This document shows positions 58,386 through 64,000 of a DNA stretch of 64,000 nt, in pieces. Within the stretch, counting starts at the first letter, position 1; the number at the start of each line of letters is the position of its first letter. The position numbers were made by a program, and so were the translations under genes. The notes beneath the pieces were generated by a model. It searched no databases and was not told the origin of the DNA. It worked only from the letters and a program-made list of their open reading frames with translations. The stretch is from Paenibacillus sp. FSL R5-0517. GTDB taxonomy: Bacteria > Bacillota > Bacilli > Paenibacillales > Paenibacillaceae. The DNA lies in assembly GCF_037974355.1 (NCBI RefSeq), contig NZ_CP150235.1, positions 4,464,001-4,528,000 on the forward strand. Reading direction: 5' to 3'.

Positions 58386-60293
58386 TTACGAAGGAAAACG
58401 TGTTTTGGGGATGCCGTAAGATGATTGAACGGCCATCTTGCGCAGCTCAGCACATACATTCTCCACGGTAAGACCCACTTCCTCACGTTGTTCCTTAATA
58501 CTGCCATGCTCAATGAAGCGATCCGGAATCCCCATTAATTGTACATGAACATCATGCAGTCCCTGTTCTGCATAGAACTCCAGCACTGCACTACCCATGC
58601 TACCTGCTTGGGATGCTTCTTCAAGTACAATCAATTTGGTTCCGCGAACAGCCAGATCACGCAGCATCTGCTCGTCAAGAGGTTTGAGGAAGCGTGCGTT
58701 GATTACGCCTGCTGTGATACCTTCCCGCTTCACCATCTCCGCTGCTTCTTCAGCAAGCTGTACCATCGACCCGGAAGCGATGACAGCATATCCCTCCGAT
58801 GGACGCAGTTGCTCCCATGATCCGATTGGAATCGGAACAAGTACATCATCCAGAGGTACACCGACCACATTGTTTCGTGGATAACGGTAAGCAATTGGAC
58901 CTTCATTATAATCAAGCGCCGTTTTCATCATATGGCGCAATTCATTTTCGTCTTTTGGCATCATCAGCACGATATTCGGAATATGACGCATGAATGCCAC
59001 ATCGTATACCCCTTGATGTGTTTCCCCATCCGGTCCAACAAATCCGGCACGGTCAATGGCAAACATCACGTTGGCGTTATGTCGGCATATATCATGTACA
59101 ATCTGATCATATGCACGTTGCATGAATGTGGAATACACCGCGAAGACCGGCTTCAAGCCTTCCATAGCGAGTGCAGCACACATGGTGGCCGCATGCTGTT
59201 CTGCAATCCCTACGTCAATCATGCGATCAGGAAATTCCTTACTAAAAGGAATGAGACCAGATCCCGTAGGCATTGCCGGAGTTACCGCTACAATCCGCTT
59301 ATCCTGCTTCGCAAGATCAATCAGCGTTTGACCGAACACTTCTGTGTACATCGGTTTTCCGACTGCTTTCAGCACTTGTCCCGATTCAATTTTGTACGGA
59401 GAAATCCCGTGCCACTTGTGCGAATCGGCTTCTGCTGGCTGATAGCCCTTACCTTTGGTTGTAAGTACATGGACCATGACTGGACCATCCACATTATCCG
59501 CCTGTGTAAAGGTTTCAATCAATTTGGGAATATCATGCCCATCAATCGGTCCCAAATATGTGAAGCCCAGTTCTTCAAAAAGAACACCTGGTACCATCAT
59601 ATATTTGACACTGTCTTTAATCCAGCTTGCCGATTTGGCCAAACGATCTCCAATAGCAGGAATTTTTTTAAGCATGCCCTCGACATCATCTTTTGCTTTC
59701 AGATAATGACGATCCGAACGAATTTTGCTCAAATATTTATGCATGGCCCCAACGTTTGGAGCAATGGACATTTCATTATCATTCAGAATAACCATCAGTT
59801 TTCTCTGCTCATGACCGATATGATTGAGAGCCTCAAAAGCCATACCACCAGTAAGCGCTCCATCACCAATCATCGCGATAACTTGGTTGTCCTCACCCTT
59901 CAGATCACGTGCAAGGGCCATCCCCATCGCAGCAGACAATGAGGTACTGCTGTGCCCGGCTTCCCATACATCATGTTCACTTTCGTTGCGTTTGACAAAC
60001 CCGCACAGTCCGTTATGTTGACGCAATGTATCAAAGCGGTCCATACGTCCTGTCAGAACTTTGTGCACATAAGCCTGATGCCCTACATCAAAAATCATTT
60101 TGTCTGCCGGACTGTTATAGCAGTAATGCAGGGCTACCGTGAGCTCAACCACGCCTAAGTTAGGTGCGAGATGCCCCCCTGTAACGGACAGCTTCTCAAT
60201 CAGAAACTGCCGGATCTCTGCCGACAAAAGGGCAAGATCATCCTGAGACATCGACTTTAGATCACTGGGTTGTTTAATTTGTGGAAGCAGCAC
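58386..60293 (-). CDS. dxs: 1-deoxy-D-xylulose-5-phosphate synthase
   Basis: 635 residues, full length. ThDP motif GDGALTGGMAFEALNHIGHE ending with NDNEMSIAPNVGAM, transketolase blocks PIDGHDIPKLIETF and CAALAMEGLKPVFAVYSTFM. It joins pyruvate and glyceraldehyde 3-phosphate, the first step of the MEP isoprenoid pathway. Downstream of ispA and separated from it by 283 bases with its own promoter, where in B. subtilis the genes run together. Confidence 0.97.
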   Translation of the reverse strand: MLLPQIKQPSDLKSMSQDDLALLSAEIRQFLIEKLSVTGGHLAPNLGVVELTVALHYCYNSPADKMIFDVGHQAYVHKVLTGRMDRFDTLRQHNGLCGFVKRNESEHDVWEAGHSSTSLSAAMGMALARDLKGEDNQVIAMIGDGALTGGMAFEALNHIGHEQRKLMVILNDNEMSIAPNVGAMHKYLSKIRSDRHYLKAKDDVEGMLKKIPAIGDRLAKSASWIKDSVKYMMVPGVLFEELGFTYLGPIDGHDIPKLIETFTQADNVDGPVMVHVLTTKGKGYQPAEADSHKWHGISPYKIESGQVLKAVGKPMYTEVFGQTLIDLAKQDKRIVAVTPAMPTGSGLIPFSKEFPDRMIDVGIAEQHAATMCAALAMEGLKPVFAVYSTFMQRAYDQIVHDICRHNANVMFAIDRAGFVGPDGETHQGVYDVAFMRHIPNIVLMMPKDENELRHMMKTALDYNEGPIAYRYPRNNVVGVPLDDVLVPIPIGSWEQLRPSEGYAVIASGSMVQLAEEAAEMVKREGITAGVINARFLKPLDEQMLRDLAVRGTKLIVLEEASQAGSMGSAVLEFYAEQGLHDVHVQLMGIPDRFIEHGSIKEQREEVGLTVENVCAELRKMAVQSSYGIPKTRFPS

Positions 60294-60374
60294 GAGAATC
60301 TCCCCGCTTTCCTAGATTGTTTAGTTTATTGTTGTAAATCGATATATACATTATGAATCAAATAACATTAAATC

Positions 60375-60403
60375 ATTATAACATAAAAGAATAAGAATCA
60401 TAA
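60375..60403 (-). promoter_or_regulatory. probable promoter of dxs
   Basis: TTATGA, 17 bases, TATAAT on the minus strand. The -35 is poor. Further upstream (60478-60515) CCGAGTGGATG occurs twice around a GGGA/TCCC hairpin. Confidence 0.45.
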
Positions 60404-60576
60404 TTTCCTGCACTATACTCCCGATAACGAGCATTCTCGCCAGCAAGTTATTTAGAATTCTTCTCCATATGTATTCCCGCATCCACTCGGGACAGACTTA
60501 TCCCATCCACTCGGAAAAAGGACATTACATTTATTACACGGTTATACAGGGTTTGAAACAGCGCATTTGTCAGAAT

Positions 60577-61482
60577 CTAATGGTCTCGACTCATCAAATA
60601 ATCTGCAATCTCCAGCAATCTCGATGCATCAGGTAACTCGGCTCTTTCAAGTGCATCTTTAGCAGATTGGGTAAGGGATTTTACTTCGTCTACAGAAGCC
60701 TCCATACCAATAAAATAAGGGTACGTTACCTTCTGCTGATTCACATCGCTTTGTGTTTTCTTGCCCATCTTCTGCTCGTCGCCCGTCAGGTCGAGAATAT
60801 CATCCTGAATCTGGAACGCCAGGCCAAGATCACGGCCAAATACACGCAAGGCTTCCAATTGTCCTTCCGTTGCTCCACCAATTCGTGCTCCGGCAATGAG
60901 GGCAAAAACAATCAGGTCACCCGTTTTGTGCAGATGAATATATTGAAGCTGTGCAAGATCCGTCATGCCTTGTTCGCCTTCCATATCCGCAACCTGGCCG
61001 CCTACCATACCTCTTGCTCCAGCGAGTTCGGACATGTCCTCCACGATAGACAGCAATGCATCTGCTGCCACACCACTACGGCGTCCAGCTTGAACAATGC
61101 TATAAAAAGCATGAGTTAGCAGTGCATCGCCTGCCAATATGGCGGTTGCTTCACCATAAACCTTATGATTCGTTAATTTTCCCCTGCGGTAATCATCATT
61201 ATCCATAGCGGGCAGGTCGTCGTGGATCAGTGAATAGGTATGAACCATCTCCACGGCGCAGGCTACCGGCATTGCAGCTGTACGCTGTGCACCGAAGGCT
61301 TCCGCCGCAGCAACGACCAGAAGAGGACGAAGGCGTTTGCCTCCGGCCATAAGTGAATACTGCATCGCATCAGTCAGCGATTGGGGTACATCCCAGTGAT
61401 CAGGAAGCGTCTGTTTCAACGCTTCTGTCACCTCAGCTGTGACCTCTTCGAGGTATGCTTGAAACGAAGGACGATTACTCAT
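60577..61482 (-). CDS. ispA: farnesyl diphosphate synthase
   Basis: 301 residues from ATG 61482 (MSNRPSFQAYLEEVTAEVTE), overlapping the xseB stop by 8 bases. Trans-prenyltransferase with GGKRLRPLLVVAAAEAFG, first Asp-rich motif LIHDDLPAMDNDD and second QIQDDILDLTGD. Makes C15 farnesyl diphosphate for undecaprenyl and other isoprenoids. Fits folD-xseA-xseB-ispA order. Confidence 0.96.
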   Translation of the reverse strand: MSNRPSFQAYLEEVTAEVTEALKQTLPDHWDVPQSLTDAMQYSLMAGGKRLRPLLVVAAAEAFGAQRTAAMPVACAVEMVHTYSLIHDDLPAMDNDDYRRGKLTNHKVYGEATAILAGDALLTHAFYSIVQAGRRSGVAADALLSIVEDMSELAGARGMVGGQVADMEGEQGMTDLAQLQYIHLHKTGDLIVFALIAGARIGGATEGQLEALRVFGRDLGLAFQIQDDILDLTGDEQKMGKKTQSDVNQQKVTYPYFIGMEASVDEVKSLTQSAKDALERAELPDASRLLEIADYLMSRDH

Positions 61483-61732
61483 GGACTTCACCGCTCTCAT
61501 CGTCAGCAGTTCCGAAAGGCTTCTTGCGAAGCTCTCCATCTTCTTCTACGATCATCTCGATCTTACGTTCCACTTGTTCCAGCTTCAGACCGCAAAGTTG
61601 CGAAAGTTTCATCCCGCGCTGAAATAGATCGATGGCCTGCTCCAACGGAACATCACCATGTTCAAGCTGCCCTACGATGTCTTCCAACGCCGCCATTGCT
61701 TCTTCAAAATTCAATTCCGGTTCATTCGCCAT
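61475..61732 (-). CDS. xseB: exodeoxyribonuclease VII small subunit
   Basis: 85 residues. The XseB core NFEEAMAALEDIVGQLEHGD and LEQAIDLFQRGMKLSQLC is complete. It coats the large subunit to form exonuclease VII, which degrades single-stranded DNA to oligonucleotides. Overlaps xseA by 11 bases and ispA by 8, so translation is coupled. Confidence 0.95.
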   Translation of the reverse strand: MANEPELNFEEAMAALEDIVGQLEHGDVPLEQAIDLFQRGMKLSQLCGLKLEQVERKIEMIVEEDGELRKKPFGTADDESGEVHE

Positions 61733-63086
61733 GGGTATTGTCGTCCTCCTTCATTCCCCAAACCTGACAGTCCAGCTGTCCGTCTGTTAATTTAATCTTA
61801 ATTGAATCTCCAGGCTGTACATCCTTCGTCGACTTGATCAACTGCTGTTCCTGCTCGTCATAGACAAGACTGTATCCTCGAGACATGACTTTAAGCGGGC
61901 TAAGCGCATCCAGATGCCGCACAGATGATTTCCACTGTTGCTGCTTCGATCTGGTTATGGATCTGATCGCAAGTTCCAGTTGTCTGCGTGCTGCCGCATT
62001 CTCGCGGCGTGCTGCATTGACCTGATCACGAGGATTGAATCGTTGCAGTGCCGCCCGAAGACGCTCCTGCTTCTCTCCAGTCCATTTCATACGCGTATCC
62101 ACTGTTCTCAACAGCCGTTGATGCATCATATCCAGTCGTTCCGTGTGCTGCATCAAGGTACGTCTTGGATGAACAAGCACCGGCGAACGCTGTAATCTTG
62201 CGAGCCGTTCACGATTGTGGATAGCACGCTGACGCAAGCTGTGTTGTAACTGGCGCTGACGTTGTGCAATCTGATCCAGCAACTCAGCTCGATTAGGTAC
62301 AGCCAGCTCCGCAGCAGCTGTTGGCGTCGCCGCACGCAGATCAGCCGCAAAATCCGCAATCGTAAAGTCCGTTTCGTGTCCAACTGCAGAAATAACAGGT
62401 ATATCCGAAGCGACGATCGCTCTTGCCACTATCTCCTCGTTAAAAGCCCACAATTCCTCTAGTGAGCCGCCTCCACGTCCAACGATGAGTATGTCGGCTT
62501 CTCCCATCCGGTTCAAGTTGCCAATCGCCTTAACAATGGAAGGCGCAGCACCTTTGCCTTGAACCAGCACAGGATATAAAACCACTTTAGCAGATGGATA
62601 CCTGCGCTGAAGTGTAATCATGATGTCCCGTACCGCTGCTCCCGTCGGTGAAGTAACAACACCAATGGTCTGCGGATAACGCGGGATCTCTCTTTTGCGC
62701 GAAGGTGAAAATAAGCCTTCATCCTCCAGCTTTTTCTTCAGCTGTTCGTAAGCCAGATACAGACTGCCGATCCCGTCCGGCTGCATGTGAGTAGCGTAGA
62801 ATTGATACTGCCCATCCCGTTCATACACCGAGACATTACCACGGGCAATAACCCTTGCACCCTCCTTCGGTACAAAGGGTAATCGCTGGTTATGGGAGGC
62901 AAACATAATCGACTTAATCCGGCTGTCCTTGTCCTTCAATGTAAAATACATATGGCCGCTGGAGTGATGTGTGAAATTGGATATCTCTCCGCGTAACCAA
63001 ACGTCCGACAGGACCTGATCCGATTCCAGTTTCATCCGAATGTATCGGTTCAGGTCTTTGATGGAGTAGATCTTTTGATCTGCCAC
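61722..63086 (-). CDS. xseA: exodeoxyribonuclease VII large subunit
   Basis: 454 residues. OB domain at the N-terminus (LSDVWLRGEISNFTHHSSGH), catalytic domain with IGVVTSPTGAAVRDIMITLQ, LIVGRGGGSLEELWAFNEE and PVISAVGHETDFTIADFAAD, and a helical C-terminal coiled coil. Degrades single-stranded DNA with XseB. GTG start 63086 ends 11 bases after the folD stop. Confidence 0.96.
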   Translation of the reverse strand: MADQKIYSIKDLNRYIRMKLESDQVLSDVWLRGEISNFTHHSSGHMYFTLKDKDSRIKSIMFASHNQRLPFVPKEGARVIARGNVSVYERDGQYQFYATHMQPDGIGSLYLAYEQLKKKLEDEGLFSPSRKREIPRYPQTIGVVTSPTGAAVRDIMITLQRRYPSAKVVLYPVLVQGKGAAPSIVKAIGNLNRMGEADILIVGRGGGSLEELWAFNEEIVARAIVASDIPVISAVGHETDFTIADFAADLRAATPTAAAELAVPNRAELLDQIAQRQRQLQHSLRQRAIHNRERLARLQRSPVLVHPRRTLMQHTERLDMMHQRLLRTVDTRMKWTGEKQERLRAALQRFNPRDQVNAARRENAAARRQLELAIRSITRSKQQQWKSSVRHLDALSPLKVMSRGYSLVYDEQEQQLIKSTKDVQPGDSIKIKLTDGQLDCQVWGMKEDDNTHGE

Positions 63087-63096
63087 AGACAGAGCC

Positions 63097-63954
63097 CTAG
63101 GCCAATCCGTGAGCGCGTTTGGCAGCGATCAGTGTATTTTGCATCAGCATTGTGATTGTCATTGGACCAACACCACCAGGAACCGGTGTAATTGGACCAG
63201 ATACTGCCTTCACGCTCTCAAAGTCTACATCTCCTGCCAGTTTGCCGTTCTCCAAACGGTTCATGCCGACATCGATGACCACAGCACCCGGTTTAACAAA
63301 ATCAGCATCCACAAAGTTTGCACGACCGATAGCTACCACCAAAATATCAGCCTGACGCGTGATTTCTTTCATGTTTGCTGTGCGGGAGTGACACATGGTT
63401 ACCGTTGCATTCTCGCGTTGGAGCAACAGCGATACCGGTTTGCCAACGATATTGCTTCTTCCGATAACCACTGCATGTTTACCAGACATTTCGAGTCCAG
63501 TACGCTTGATCAGTTCAATGACACCTGCTGGGGTACATGGAAGCAGACTATCGTCTCCAATCACGAGATTACCAACATTAACTGGATGGAATCCATCTAC
63601 GTCTTTATCCACAGCAATCGCATCAATGACCGCTTTCTCTTCGATATGTTTCGGCAGTGGGAGTTGAACCAAAATTCCGTTAATGGATTGTTGATTGTTC
63701 AGCTTGTCCACCAGCGCGAGCAGATCTTCTTGGGATGTGTCTGCATCCAAACGATGCACTTCGGAGTAGAATCCGAGGTCATGACATGCTTTTTCTTTAT
63801 TACGCACATATACTTGGGATGCCGGATCTTCCCCGACGAGCACAACAGCCAGACCAGGTACTACCCCCTGTTCGCTAAGCTGTTTTACTTCTGCTGTCAT
63901 GCTTGCGCGGATCTCTTGGGATACTTCTTTACCGTTAATAATAGATGCTGTCAT
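63097..63954 (-). CDS. folD: methylenetetrahydrofolate dehydrogenase / cyclohydrolase
   Basis: 285 residues. Motifs YVRNKEKACHDLGF with the catalytic Lys, GILVQLPLPKHIEEKAVIDA, GFHPVNVGNL, VIGRSNIVGKPVSLLLQREN and PVPGGVGPMTITMLMQNTL. Interconverts methylene-, methenyl- and formyl-tetrahydrofolate with NADP. First gene of the folD-xseA-xseB-ispA cluster; the sequence beyond 63954 shows only 46 bases of upstream region. Confidence 0.97.
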   Translation of the reverse strand: MTASIINGKEVSQEIRASMTAEVKQLSEQGVVPGLAVVLVGEDPASQVYVRNKEKACHDLGFYSEVHRLDADTSQEDLLALVDKLNNQQSINGILVQLPLPKHIEEKAVIDAIAVDKDVDGFHPVNVGNLVIGDDSLLPCTPAGVIELIKRTGLEMSGKHAVVIGRSNIVGKPVSLLLQRENATVTMCHSRTANMKEITRQADILVVAIGRANFVDADFVKPGAVVIDVGMNRLENGKLAGDVDFESVKAVSGPITPVPGGVGPMTITMLMQNTLIAAKRAHGLA

Positions 63955-64000
63955 TGTACTCTCTCTCCCTTATGTGAATATAAAATTAGAGGTTGTTCAA

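Noticed and set aside
58932..59942. A 336-codon open frame antisense to dxs, and a similar one antisense to ribBA (12902-13921)
   Set aside because: Both are opposite strands of highly conserved genes and their translations are rich in rare residues with no domain.
60478..60515. A direct repeat CCGAGTGGATG as a possible repeat array or CRISPR
   Set aside because: Only two units about 15 bases apart with a small hairpin between; too few and too short.

Overview
The window is a Gram-positive, endospore-forming chromosome segment, most likely Paenibacillus. This rests on the sporulation genes (spo0A, spoIVB, spoIIAA-spoIIAB-sigF, spoVAA/AB/AF, spoIIM, gerW, dacF), a Bacillus-like core gene order (folD-xseA-xseB-ispA-dxs-tlyA-argR-recN-spoIVB-spo0A; fur-xerD-punA-dacF-spoIIA; lysA-ppiB; ribDEBAH-scpA-scpB-ytfI-gerW), Paenibacillus-like hypothetical proteins and moderate GC. 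Most genes lie on the minus strand, so the text follows transcription from right to left within each block.

Left edge, 1-8650: a phage-tail-like island. It holds a tape-measure protein cut by the window edge, a tail chaperone pair with a clear -1 frameshift site, a tail tube protein, a three-gene glycosyltransferase operon, a GT-D-type glycosyltransferase, three small unknown proteins on the plus strand, and an amidase-holin lysis pair. No head genes are visible. Next come gerW-ytfI and scpAB, then the riboflavin operon ribD-ribE-ribBA-ribH under an FMN riboswitch with its own promoter and terminator. These are followed by a 437-residue unknown protein, ppiB, lysA and spoVAF-spoVAB-spoVAA.

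Middle, 23-42 kb: the spoIIA operon with a sigma-H-like promoter, dacF, punA, xerD, yqzK, fur, spoIIM, endoQ and nudF. Two small genes that are easily missed are present, mciZ and prli42. Then come a PepT-like peptidase, lipB, the branched-chain 2-oxoacid dehydrogenase operon (lpdV-bkdAA-bkdAB-bkdB), a DUF2627 protein, a NaK-type channel with an unusual filter, and a thymidine kinase with an altered P-loop.

Iron region, 44-49.6 kb: a ferredoxin-NADP reductase and two tandem paralogous genes. Each paralog joins an AraC-type regulator in frame to a siderophore-binding lipoprotein. Each carries a Fur box before the regulator and a second Fur box inside the coding linker. The linker also has a ribosome binding site and a new start for the lipoprotein. 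This is the most unusual arrangement in the window and suggests one gene with two products: a membrane-spanning sensor-regulator and a free lipoprotein.

Right end, 49.7-64 kb: a FlxA-like gene with a probable frameshift, a CBS-GGDEF-like protein, spo0A with sigma-H and 0A-box signals, spoIVB, recN, argR, tlyA, dxs, ispA, xseB, xseA and folD.

Three intergenic spots (10.3, 22.9 and 43.9 kb) carry copies of one structured palindromic repeat whose paired arms differ in sequence but keep pairing. No tRNA, rRNA, CRISPR array or intact insertion sequence was seen. All assignments come from reading the sequence and remembered family features; no database search was run.
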